From Spirodela intermedia (Eukaryota; Streptophyta; Magnoliopsida; Alismatales; Araceae): a stretch of DNA of 64,000 nucleotides. The stretch is from positions 845,169-909,168 of the forward strand of contig LR746276.1 of the NCBI GenBank assembly GCA_902729315.2, given 5' to 3'. The notes under the pieces are model-generated. The model saw nothing but the letters and a program-made list of their open reading frames with translations, ran no database searches and had not been told where the DNA came from. How positions within the stretch are numbered: the first letter of the stretch is position 1; each line of letters opens with the position of its first letter. Position numbers and translations under genes: made by a program. Shown here piece after piece: positions 28,201 to 40,200 of the stretch.

Positions 28201-29560
28201 GTTGTTTTGATCTACTATAATATTTGAATGACTTGGAAGCTCCAAATAATAGAGTCCACTCTGTTTTCTAACACGTATAATCATCTTTCCAAACATCTTA
28301 TAAAAAAATAGATAGGTATTAAGATCAAATACAACATTACCTAGGTCTAGTGTGAGTTTGCTAACAAAAATTAGGTTAGTGGACAACATAGGAACATGAA
28401 GTACATTTTTCAAGATAATATAAGGTGATAGGCAAATGTTTCTTATCCCAACAACTATGACTAAGGAGCTAACAGCTGTGGTAATTTTTCTATTACGTGG
28501 ACAAGGAGCATATGAGTTAAATAGATGAGAGGCATAAGTCATATGTTATGTGGCCCTAAATTGACGATATAGGGTGAAAACTTATTATTTGTTGAGACAC
28601 TCAATCCAATAAAAGTTGAAGACCTGAATAATTAGGTGAACATGAAACTTATAATACTTGGGCATATGAAACTTCTTCTATGACAGTTGAAGTATTTACT
28701 TCCCCTTATTAGACAACATATATATGTGTTTGATTTTCACTCTTTTGTTGTCCTTTCTTTTGTGCCCATTTATGACTTTGAGGCCTTCCATGTAATTCAT
28801 AATACTTGTTAATTGTGTGCATCACTTTCTTGTAATATGTACACCATAACTTGTCTCTAAAATTATTGTTAGAAGGCATCTCTTGTCCTAAAGGTTCACC
28901 CCTTATTTTGGTATTGTTATTATCATAATTTTTTCTATTTTTAGTCATAAATATTGAATTTTCTGCATTATGGAAATCGAGCATTAGGTTTGAGGACTTT
29001 ATTCTCCTCTAACTAGAGAGATTATTTCATTGAGAAGAGCTAATTTTTATCTTTCTAGGATTTGAATTATGACTTGATCATATTCAGAGTTCAATCTCAC
29101 AAGATATCATTAGGTTCTATCCCTTTCTATTTCCTCTCTATACAAAGTTGCATCAAATGAATCTCTCATGTCATTAATTTTATATTGATCAAATTCTTGT
29201 CATGATGTTCTTACTTCATGAGTATATTATGTCACTAATTTTTTTCCTTGCCTCATAGTCATCATTTTTAACTTTAATTCATAAAGTTATGCAGCATCTC
29301 TTGCTCTTGAATAAGTGTAATATAATTTTTCTCAAATTGCTCTAGCTGTAGGAAGATACTAACATGTTCTACGGATCTCAAGAATCATGGTTGTCCACAT
29401 CCAAAATATGAATCTTGAGTCTTTTTGATCTCATGCTTTATCTTGGATCTCCAACCTTCATGCTTGGATCAACTAAATGATTTACCATTCTCCATCCTTT
29501 AAGAACAACTTGAACTTGCTGAAACCATCCAAAGCAATTCTTACCATCTAGATGATTTAT
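25209..29560 (-). pseudogene. Broken gag-pol of Copia element 1
   Basis: Recognisable fragments, right to left: gag (HLDGKNCFGWFQ-like, near 29500), a degenerate zinc-knuckle region (28709-28984, LWCTYYKK...YYELHGRPQ), protease to pre-integrase junction (28141-28542, VLHVPMLSTNLIF and SGLYYLE), integrase end (27400-27624), reverse transcriptase (26550-26756, NNTWEL and VGCKWFYTIKY; 26004-26225, VDDIIVT) and RNase H (25209-25604, DNKSTINI and DRHFIKEKI). The YVDD catalytic motif is still readable, but many stops and frameshifts separate the pieces, so no polyprotein could be made. Confidence 0.88.
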
Positions 29561-30359
29561 TTGTGGTATAATTGACAAATATCTATAGATCAGATTAGGT
29601 ACCACCCTCACAAATCAAGATTGTTCTTGTTCTTGTTAATGAAGGAGTTGTGATGGTAGGGGGCTACAATAGCAAGGGGCTTGTGACGGCAGAGGCCACA
29701 ATGACAAAGGGTTGTGGTGGTAGGGCAGGCATTGGTGCATTGATTGCGTGTGGTGCAGCAATAGATTTCAGCAACACAATTGATGACGGTGCACAATAGA
29801 TGACTACATGTGAAACAGGATGGCACATAGAGAGAGAGGAGAGCACATAGAAGATGCAGTGACTGTGACATGTTGGCAACAACAGGTGTGACAACAATAG
29901 CACAATAGTTGTGGTGACTGAAAAAAACCTTAAGTCTTTAATATCATATTAACGAGAAAGGTTAAACCTTAAGATTAAATTAACTTTAAATGAAGAGATA
30001 CATGTGTTTATATAAGTGAGAGAAGAGAGAGAGATAATGGGCCTAAGTGGGTCACATAAAGGAGAATGTATGAACAATTCTGTCATAGAAGTTGCTTTAG
30101 ACATTCTTGAGAATTTAAGAATTAGATATATTTGTTTCAGCAAAGAGTTAATCTATAGGTTAAGACACAAATTCATAGCTCGTGTTACATAGCACTAGAT
30201 TCTCACTAAGATGGTGTAGAATTAACAAACAATTAGTGACTTGTTCTGAAAAGTTATAAAGAGATATGTTCTCTCTCAAAAATAAAAAAAATATATTGTT
30301 CAAGAAAAGCTCAAAAGATCAAAAGAGTATAGAATGATCACACATGTGCTCTACTACCA

Positions 30360-30630
30360 TGTTAGAAATCATGTTGAACTTTGATCATCTTTGAACACCT
30401 CCCCTCCTTCTTGTATGTGCTAATAGTGAACAAGAGAGAGACACAAAAAAAAAAGGCCAAAGCCCTAAATTTCATCACACCTAAACACTTACATGCTGGT
30501 TGTTATTTATACTAACCAACTATTATGAAATGAGAGAGGATAAATCGAATCAGTTCAATTTGAACCAGTTCAGTCTATTATTTGGTTACAAGGTATGGTG
30601 GATAAGAAAATAAAAGACAAAGGTGAATGA
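30360..30630 (-). repeat. 5' LTR of Copia element 1, outer end lost
   Basis: Starts TGTTAGAAATC on the plus strand and aligns with the left LTR up to GTGAATGA. The expected last 15 or so bases are replaced by GA repeat. Confidence 0.85.
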
Positions 30631-30641
30631 GAGGGAGGGAG

Positions 30642-30699
<58 letters not shown>

Positions 30700-31377
30700 A
30701 GAGAGAAATACATTTCTTCCTTTAATCTATGATCATGATAAACAACTCATGAAGAACATAAGAAACTACTTTCCACAGCCACTTGGATCAATAATATGTG
30801 ACCAAAGTGGATAATTTAATAGAAATCATGCTTTGAATGAACATATTCAGCAAGTTAGAAGATTCACCATAACCAGTTGACTAGACTCGTGGGCTAATTC
30901 AATGGGTTTTCAAGGGAAGTTGGAAGAATTCCCACCCCCCAACCCTCCTCTCAACACACAAAAATAGCAGACAAGAACATGTAGAAAGTCAACCATTATA
31001 TGATGGTGAACAGTCAAAAAATAACAATGCTTTCTTGATGTCCAACGTACAACCACAACAATGAAGATGGAAGATACAACAATTGATGGATCTTTGATAT
31101 ACCTAATTAACAACATTAATCAATAGAAATAGAAAAAAAGTTGCATGCTCCAACTAAATCAACTCAATTAACCTTCATAAGTAGAAAAAAGTCAATGATT
31201 CAACCAAATTAGATAGATGACCCAACAAAAAGCTACTAGTTGTTGTGTCAACCATCCAGATGTTTTCTCTTCCTACAAAGTATTCAAATATAAGAACAAG
31301 ATAAGAACTTGATAGAGCAACAAAAGTATGCAAAGTCAAGGGTACTCACACTAGCTTTTGAGAAGAAGAATAAAAGT
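30631..31377. other. Segment between the two Copia elements, with (GA)n
   Basis: A GA microsatellite at 30631-30710 is followed by about 650 bp of AT-rich unique sequence without coding potential, up to the target duplication AAAGT (31373-31377) of the next element. Confidence 0.6.
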
Positions 31378-31607
31378 TGTCAGAGATTCTCCCACCTTGA
31401 GCTAGGGCACAGCCACCACGAGCAGGGGAGCTATTAGAGTATGAGGGAGTGAGAGAAAAAGAAAAATACTTTATTCATTTTGAGTTAGGGTTCGTGAACC
31501 TTCAAATACATGAGTTATGACTATTGGATCTATGTCAAGTATAAGTGGCTAGATCCAATACCAATAAGTAATTGAGATTATTACACCCAATATCACTTAT
31601 TCTAACA
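31378..31607 (-). repeat. 3' LTR of Copia element 2
   Basis: 230 bp with intact TG...CA ends, bordered on the left by target duplication AAAGT. Confidence 0.95.
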
Positions 31608-31783
31608 CTCCCCCTCAAGTTGGGGAATGAATATCTTCCATCCCCAACTTACCTAATAATCTTCTCATAGTAGGTCCATGTAATCTTTTGGTGAAGATGT
31701 ATGCACATTGCTCTTAGACCTGACATGTTGGAAAGTGAGGATCCCATTCTCTATCTTCTCCTTGATGAAATGACGATACACTT

Positions 31784-34700
31784 CTACGTGCTTGGTCTGA
31801 TCATGATGTACTGATTGTGAGTAATATCTATAGCTGACTTGTTACCACATAAGAGCTTGGTGGGTGAATCATATTGGATCTTAATGTCTTCTAAAATCCC
31901 TTTAATCCATAATACTTTATACACTCTTTGTGCCATTGCTCGAAGTTCAAACTCTACACTAAATCTTGAAACCACTAGCTACTTCTTGTTGTGTTATATG
32001 ATTAAGTTTCCTCTTAAGAATGAACAGTACCTTGAAGTAAATCGTCTCTCTACAATAGAACCTACATAGTCAGCATCAATGAATATTTTCACGTTAGTAT
32101 GCCCATGTGGTTGAAATAACAAGCCGTAATCTAGTATACCCTTTAAATAAAGAAGTACTCGTCTTGCCACTGCATTATGTACTTCTCTAGGATCATGTAT
32201 AAATTGACTCAATAATTTTACTACGTAGGTAATATTTGGTCGAGTGTGAGATAAATAAATTAATTTACCAATCAGCCTCTGATATCTTCCTCTATCTACT
32301 GGTGGGTTGTCTTCACTTCGACCTAATTTCCCATCAAGTTTAATGGGAGTGGTTGCTAGTGTATTGTCACTAGTTCTGATTTCTTTAAGTAAATCTAAAG
32401 TATATTTAAATGAGATAAGAATATACAACATCTAGAATATGTAATTTTCATACCAAGAAAAGTACTTTAAATTTTCTAGTCTTTTAATTTTGAAGCATGC
32501 AAATAATTTATCATTTAACATTTCTATTTCTAACATATCATCTCTAGTAAGTATCATGTCACCAACATAAACTAATAAAATAGAAATTTTATTTCTAGAA
32601 TGTTTAAAGAAAAGAATATGACCATCATTACTTTGGCGATAGTCCATCTCATGCATAGTGGTTGAGAGCATGCCAAACCATGCTCTCAAGAATTGTTTAA
32701 GCCAATATAAAGACTTATTTAATCTACACATAAAGTGCTGATTTTTCTTTTCCTAAAACTTGGAGGTATATCCATATATATCTCCTCATTTAGGGACCTA
32801 TGTAAGAAACTGTTCTTTACATCTAATTGGTGAAGCTGTCATCCTTTCATTATTATCATAGAGATTAAAATCCTTATGGTGTTTAATTTTATTACTAGAG
32901 TGAAGATTTCATTATAATCAATCCATAATTTCTGGGTATATCCTTTTGCTACAAACCTAGTCTTATACCTCTCTATCATTCCATTTAGATTATACTTAAT
33001 GGTAAATACTCATTTACACTCAACACTCTGTTTATTGTATAAGAGCTTAACTAGTTCCCATGTGTTATTTTTTATCAATGCATTCATTTTATTTCCATAG
33101 CCCTTTTCTATTCTACATTATTTATAGCTTCATTAAGTATTGATGAAATGGGTATGGAGCCTACCTTCGTAAAAAATGAAGAGTGGGCTGTAGATAATCA
33201 ATGCAAGGAGAAATAATTTTACAATGGATAAGTAATATTCTTATTGATGTTGTGATGAATCAGCAAGTTTACTACATTTTCTTGTGATTCTGATGGATAA
33301 TCTAGCATAGTCTCATGAGTTAAATCATCTATTGAAGTAGTGTATGATTTATTCATTTTTCCTTCTTATATAGGTCTATTTAAATCTTTTTTCCATACTT
33401 AATTTTTGTGAATTTGACTCCCCCTCATCACAAAAAAGCAGATAACTTCCTTGAGATGTGTTCTTATCACCCATCCTTTCTAAAGTGAAGGTTCTAAGGC
33501 CTCATTAGTTTTATAATAATTTTCACCTTCATTTAAGGTGACATCTCGAGTGACATAATTTTTTTTAGTTTTAGGATCATAATATTTATCTCCTTTTTGA
33601 GTTATTGAGTAACCCAAAAGTACATACTTAAGTGCCTTCGGGTTTAATTTCTTAGTACGATATAAGTGTATGTATGCCACACATCCAAATACTTTGGGTG
33701 TGAGGTTGGTTATGAATTTTAACCGCAGAATATAGGACTCTAGGACCTTAATAGGACTTTTTTTGTCCAAAATCCTTGATGGCTATTTATTAATTAGGTG
33801 AGTGGCCGTAAGTATTGTTCCCCCAAACAAGTATTTTGAGACATTTCTTTGGATAAGAAGTGCTCTAGTTACTTCTAATAGGTGCTGATTTTTTATCTCT
33901 GCAATCTCATTTTGTTGAGTGTTTACACAAGATGTCTCATGAATCACTCTATTTGTAAGAAAGAATTGGACTAAATCCTTATTGATGTAGTCCTTTACAT
34001 TATTAGTTCTAAAACTTTTAATGGTGATACTAAATTGTTGTTTCATCATTTAGAAGAATGTTTTCAATTTTTTAGTCACTTCAAATTTGTGACTCATCAA
34101 CCATACCCACGTCATACGAGTGCAATCATCAATAAAGGTGATGAACCAACTACGACTATTCATGGTTGACATTGGTGCTAGCCTCCACACATCGTTATAA
34201 TCAAGTCAAAAGGTTTAAGAGATCTTGAGTTAGATGGAGAATAAATAGATCATTTATGTTTGGCTAGTTGGCATACCTCACATAATAAATTATTGTCATC
34301 AAGTTTCTGACACAATTGTAGAAATAAATGTTTAATAGTCAAGATAGAAGGATGTCCTAGGCGACGATGGATCAACATAAGTGGTTCAATCAACTTGTGG
34401 CTCCCCCTTGATGCTACCTTTGGTGTTGTTGCCATCGTTTGTGTCGTTTGTGAATGTCTTTTATGTTCCATTGAGGCCTCCTATGTAATATAGACCTCCC
34501 TTCTCTTTATCAAGTCCACTCTTCTATCCCATGTCCTTATCATATAAGACACAACCATTAGGAGTAATTAGAAGGTCATGAGTGATGGATTGTCTAAGCT
34601 TACTAAGGGAGATTAGTTTGCCGATAATAGAGGTACATGAAGAACATGATGTATTTTTTCCTATTCTTAGAAGTTCTATGGACCTATACCAACTATCAAT

Positions 34701-35693
34701 ATAAGTTTCTCATCTACAATCAATCTTTATTTACCCTTAAAACATGGTTCATAGGTTTGGAAATAATTTTTGAGTTGAGACATGATTTGTGGCCCCTAAG
34801 TCAAGGATCCATGTACCTTTATCCCTTAGATATATATTTGTATGTCTGAGAGAATGGAACTCAATGAGAGGGAAGTGTAAGAGATCGAAAAATTACTTGA
34901 GGAGGTTGCTGATGATGTTATGATACTTGAGGTGATGAGTTGCCACAACTTCTCAATCTCCTCCTTGAGTCTATTAATTTCCTCATCCTTGGAATTTGTT
35001 GGTTGAAGGATAGGTGTCAAGTTCACCTCTCTCTTAGTGGAGCTTATAGAGCTCATTTCTTGCCAATATGTAGGGGAAGGGGATACATTGATGTACCCTT
35101 GTCCTACTCTTAGAGGCTTACTATACAATTTCCAGTAATTGTCACAAGTATGTCTCCTTTTTCGATAAAATGAGCACCATAGTTTTGCCTTTGGGTCTAT
35201 CACTTGCTCTGGGTTTTGGCCTTATTTTCTTTTGCTGGAATGTGAAGAGTTTGTCTCTCTCTTCCCTTCCCACCTATGACTACTATCGGCTGATGCTTTC
35301 GCTATGTTCGTTGCTCCCAATGTTGAGTTATCAGCAGTGTCAATAGCGCTATGACTACTGTTGAGTTATCAATAGTGTCAACAAATTCTCTTCCCTCTTA
35401 ATCATTCTAATGGCTTCCTTAAAATCAAGAACTCTTTCCCTATTCAACAATTGACTAGCCAATTTTACAAAAGGTGAATTTAAGCTAGATAAGAATGAAT
35501 ACAAGCAATGCTTCAAGATGTATGTTTGTTCAACAAAATTTAGATTGGTGGTCAGTCTATAATGATCGACCTCCATCCAAATGGTTTCTAGTTCGACTGC
35601 ATACTCCATCATTGTTCTATTCCTTTGAGTAAGGTTCATAACTTTGGTGATTAAGCATGAGATTTCTCTCTCATCATTCTGCTTTGTGTGCAT
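31784..35693 (-). pseudogene. Broken gag-pol of Copia element 2
   Basis: Fragments, right to left: gag (35355-35693, UBN2-type), a zinc-knuckle region with partly lost ligands (34826-35203), pre-integrase domain with HRRLGHPS (34250-34471), integrase (33480-34049), reverse transcriptase (32432-32731, LYWLKQFLRAW) and connection/RNase H (31784-32431, YQRLIGKLIYLSHTRPNI and GNKSAIDI). At 32555-32569 the catalytic motif reads YVGDM, where the family has Asp in place of Gly, so this copy's reverse transcriptase is dead apart from its stops and frameshifts. Confidence 0.9.
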
Positions 35694-36190
35694 ATAGTGA
35701 GTTTTCTCCCATGTCTTTCACTGTTGGAATCCGAAGGAAGTGATCATTGATAAATGATGTCATATTTTCTAGCAACCACACTTTAATGATGGTGTCTGCC
35801 TCTCACCATGTAGTGTGTCATGGATCTGTCGGGCTATGAGGGTTATCACTCTTGAGGTGGATTAATTTCCTCCAGCCAAGTAAATTCATTTCCACATATT
35901 TCTCCTATTGTAATAGGTTCAATCCATTGAACCTATATTTGTCATAAATTTTTGGGAGTTCAAACCACCTAGGGTACTCCTTTGGTACACTCATTGGCAC
36001 CGGAAATAAATTAGAGGTTTCTACCATGAGTTAGGGTTCACAATCTCAACCAAAAACAAGCTAACCTTCAGACCCTAGCTAATAGAAAAATGGAGTGTTC
36101 CTGGTTTCAATGTATGCGGACATTTAATGCAGTAAGCTCAGATGTCTTAAGAAGAGGTCTGAAATGTATGCACCTGATCCTCTGATACCA

Positions 36191-36420
36191 CGTCGGAGAT
36201 TCTCCCACCTTGAGCTAGGGCACAGCCACCACAAGCAAGGGAGCTGTTAGAGCATGAGAGAGTGAGAGAAAAAAAAAAATACTTCATTCATTTTGAGTTA
36301 GGATTTGTGACCCTTTAAATACATGAGTTATGACTATTGGATCTATGTCGAGTATAAGTGGCTAGATCTGATATCAATAAGTAATTGGGCTTATCACGCC
36401 CAATATCACTTATTCTAACA
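36191..36420 (-). repeat. 5' LTR of Copia element 2
   Basis: 230 bp. Its inner end has decayed from TGTCAGAG to CGTCGGAG; its outer end CTAACA is followed by AAAGT. Confidence 0.95.
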
Positions 36421-36812
36421 AAAGTCAAACCGTCACTCTGCACAAAGCCAAAGAACAGTTCCAACAAAGCACACAGTATTGATAGCAAACCACTTTACAT
36501 ATATTTTTTTATTATGTTTAACAAGAAATTCAGAAGAAAAAAAAATACGTCAATAGCATATGAATACCACACTGAATGCCTTCAATTATATAAGCTAATT
36601 ACAGCATTTTCAACGATTAATAATTAGCTAATCATACACTGTGATAAGGTGCATGATATGGGTAAGACCGATCCTAATGAAACATGCCTTGTCGCTTCAG
36701 CTTTGACTGTTAAAAAGATCAGTCTACAGCCTATAGACTGAGCATTTTGTCGAGTGTGGGCTCCCAAGAGAAACACCTAACAACTAGCCTGGGTGGGATC
36801 TGCCTGAAGCCC
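36421..36812. other. bZIP 3' flank
   Basis: Downstream (minus-strand sense) of the bZIP stop at 36813, so it should contain the 3' UTR and polyadenylation signals. Copia element 2 is inserted about 390 bp past the stop codon. Confidence 0.5.
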
Positions 36813-37212
36813 TCACGGGTTGGAATCCAAAGGGTGCTTCTCATTCTTATCAAGTCTGGAGTCTTTGGTTCCCTTGGGCGTCTCCCGAGCTTTCTCCTGA
36901 AACCACATATCGATTTATGCATGTATGTTGCACATTTTTACGCCAAATATTCAATGCAGAAAGAACAGGTGTACCTTGAGAGAATAGTTCTGAGAAAGGA
37001 GTTGATCGTACTCCTTGTGCAGACGCTTTGCCTCCTCTCTAAGAACATTGTTTTCTTGTATGAAAGAGTCAGCACACTGAGCTAATTCTTCATATTCTGC
37101 CTGCAGGTCACAGAAATCAACCATGAGAGAGATAGATAGATAGATAGAAAGAGAGAGAGAGAGAGACAGAGACAGACAGACAGACAGATAGATAGACAGA
37201 GACATAGAGATA

Positions 37213-37258
<46 letters not shown>

Positions 37259-40200
37259 ACTGTTATTTTGAGGGTTTGGGAAAACTCCCCTGAATACAGC
37301 CATCTCCTGGGGACCCAACTAGTCGGAAAAACACTAAGTTATGTCGCAAACAACAATGGGTTGAAAGCCAAGGCAAACACAGCATGTCACCCACCAGAAG
37401 AGGAACTTGAGTCTCAGGATGCCTAATACGTACCACTGTGTTGAAGGAGACCATACTTCACAGTCTCATTCCACTCCACGATGAAAAGAAAGCTAAGGGT
37501 GAGATGTTGAAAGCAATATACCTGCTTGCGCAACCTAGATCGACGAGCTGATTCCCTGTTGGATTGTTTTCTTCTGTGTCTTTTAACTTCTTTGTCATCC
37601 TGAGTTGGACAATATTCAGCATGGTTAATATCACCGACAACAAAATTCAAGTTAAGTATTTAGCTGTAGCTGCTCTTGGAAGAATAAAAAGCTAAATTTT
37701 AGATAAACTTTTTGTCATCAGCAAGTAGAATTTTTTTACTTTTCTTTAAATATAAAAAAATGATTATAAATGACCATTCACCACTTCTGATATCGACTAA
37801 TAGCAATGAATTAGCCGCTGGGAAATTAAATGCCGTGAATTTCTTTTTCCTAAACATGACAGTAACAACAAATCAGGAAATTGATATACGTGTTGTCTGA
37901 TACTGATTAAGGCATGCAAATTATGATTGCAGTATGTTCATTGGATTCGTTTCTGCTGCCTTCACAATGTCTCTTCATATATTATGAGAAAAAAAAGAGA
38001 AAAAAACTTTGGTGCTATATTTTAATTTTTCAACGCTAGTTTATTGTGAGCAAATAAACACTGGAGAAGGATAGTAGAATTAAAGTTTCATTAAAAGGGC
38101 CATCTACAATCTAACTGTGATTATTGCCACAACCGAGGCATTTAGTTGAGATGTGTCGGTGCTTTTTCCACCAATGTAATCAGAATTGGCGCCTACTCCC
38201 AAAAGGGACTGAGTTACTCCAATTGGGTTTCTCAAATGGCTAGCCGTGCAGGTTTAAGAAGGCTTCAATTGGCATATTTGGGCTACCTGTTCCGGATCTA
38301 TTTATAGTTTCATACTTGTTTTGTTTTTGTTTTTTTTCCTTCTTGGTCTTCTTGATTGTCATTGTCGATGATGTTGCTATCACTGTAGAAGGCTAAAAAA
38401 AGGACCATCTAAAAGAATAAGGTGTGAAGCACAGTAGAAAACCTTAAGATTTTGGATCAAATTTGTAAGGCTAATGTCTTAAATCACGAATGTGAGATCC
38501 ATGTTCCTGGTGCCAAGCACACTTATGGATAATGGACCCCTTGCACTACATGAACAGAAGAAAAGAAAGGGAGGAAAGGTCAACAAAGAGTGCAGAAGGA
38601 GAAGGAAGTCAATGATAAGTTGAAGGGTTAGCAGGATATTACACCAGAAAAAAAATATGAGTCTAGGAAACCAGAGATCAGGGAAAGAATAGCAGAAGAG
38701 AGAGTCAACGTCATCAGTCAAGGAGAGAAATTAAGATACGAGAATGAGCATTTTTTTCTCGCAGGCAACATTCTTTAAGAGATTAAGAAGGTGCATAGGT
38801 TATCTCTTAAAGAGGTATGTTTATCAAACTCTTAGAACAGTTCCAACTGTCAACTAAAGGATATATAGCTCTAAGGGTTATCAGACATTATCTTAGCAAA
38901 ATGTACTGGGAAAGAAAAAGTTGGAGAAAATATTGGGATGGCCATTAACGATCACAAATCAACATGATCATTTGCAGTATCCAAGATAAATATTAGGTCT
39001 CTTCATAATAAACGATATTTAATTCAGTCCATTATGTTCATAACAATTAACTGACTGCAATTGAACCGACACAATTTTTTCTGTGGGTGGACTTCAACAG
39101 ATAAAAGAAGGCTGCATAGTATATTACGACATCATAATTCTTGGAAACCAGTATAAAATTATATTTTTTTTGGAATTTTATAATATCTGATATATGTAAA
39201 TATCCTACATGCCAGCACATCATTTCTCCTTCGTTAATAAATACGCCATCCTCTTTTTAAATGAATGTATCCAAAATTTTCATGCTTAATAAATGTGGCA
39301 GCACTATAAATTCTAGAAAATTTTGTAGCTAGAAGAATATTAAAAATCATATTGCTTATGGCAACAAGAGAACTAGATTCAAAGAAGGAATATACCGAGT
39401 TAAAATGTAGCAATTGGTAATCCAGACCGTATCTAGAGTCTCCTGCTCTTGTTCGAGAACAGTTTTATCTCATTCATTGAAAAGAAGGAAGGGGGGGGAC
39501 GGGGGGGACAATCAATCATCAACTATAAAAAGAAAGCAAAACAAAGGGACAGGTCGTCCCCATGTATCACTGAAACGATTACAATAGCAATAATATATAG
39601 AGATCTAAAAGTTCAAAGAGGAAAACCTGCAACCAAAGTTCTGATGGAATGTTCTGCCCAGATGGAAGCATTCCTCCAACTGAAGCATTAGGAGCAGTCC
39701 CACGTGCAGGGGCAATTTGGGATTGTGTAGGCACACCCCAATAGCCCATCCCTATATTTAAGTTTGTGGGGGGGGCTACGCTTCCAGAAGTAGGAGCCTG
39801 TTGAATGGGCATTCTTGACATAGGCTGAGTTGTTCCCCTGGAATCTGCATGAGCATCTCCATTCTGAGAATGGTATGCGACATTCCCATTTTGAGAAGCC
39901 CCAGCTGTAACCCGTAATAGATACTTCTTCAGATGTTTCCAACAACCTCGTATATAAAATACTTTGAAAGCTATCTTCAAAAGAATAATACCCATCACCT
40001 GTATTTGGTTCTGACTCCTGGTACGAAAATTAAAAAAATTAATTAGAAAATTCTCAGTACCGAAATAAGCAAAAAAAAAAAACTATTATTGGGTTCCAAC
40101 CACAAAATTTCCAGTGATGGAAGAGATCCAGATTTGTCGACCATAACAATCCTAGTGTCAAAAGGAATTTTCTTAATGAAGAATATTAGGAACAAAATAA

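Larger units (their letters stand above)
24998..30630 (-). mobile_element. Ty1/Copia LTR retrotransposon 1, decayed, reading leftward
   Basis: LTRs at 24998-25287 and 30360 to about 30630 are recognisably homologous. Next to the left LTR the minus strand reads a polypurine tract (CTTGAGGGAGAG) followed by TGTTAGG. Next to the right LTR it reads CTAACA then TGGTAGTAGAG, a two-base-degenerate version of the tRNA-iMet primer site TGGTATCAGAG. Internal order on the minus strand is gag, protease/pre-integrase, integrase, reverse transcriptase, RNase H, as in Copia. All frames are broken by stops and shifts. The outer end of the right LTR is missing and replaced by GA repeat. GA tracts lie on both sides, so the element appears to sit within a GA microsatellite and a target duplication cannot be read. 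Confidence 0.9.
31378..36420 (-). mobile_element. Ty1/Copia LTR retrotransposon 2, complete but decayed, reading leftward
   Basis: A 5043-bp element with 230-bp LTRs at 31378-31607 and 36191-36420, flanked by a perfect 5-bp target duplication AAAGT (31373-31377 and 36421-36425). The left LTR begins TGTCAGAG and ends CTAACA. On the minus strand the primer site TGGTATCAGAG (36190-36180) abuts the 5' LTR and matches the 3' end of initiator tRNA-Met. A polypurine tract ACTTGAGGGGGAG (31620-31608) abuts the 3' LTR. The two LTRs differ at about 21 of 230 positions by eye, mostly transitions, so the insertion is not recent. Confidence 0.95.
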
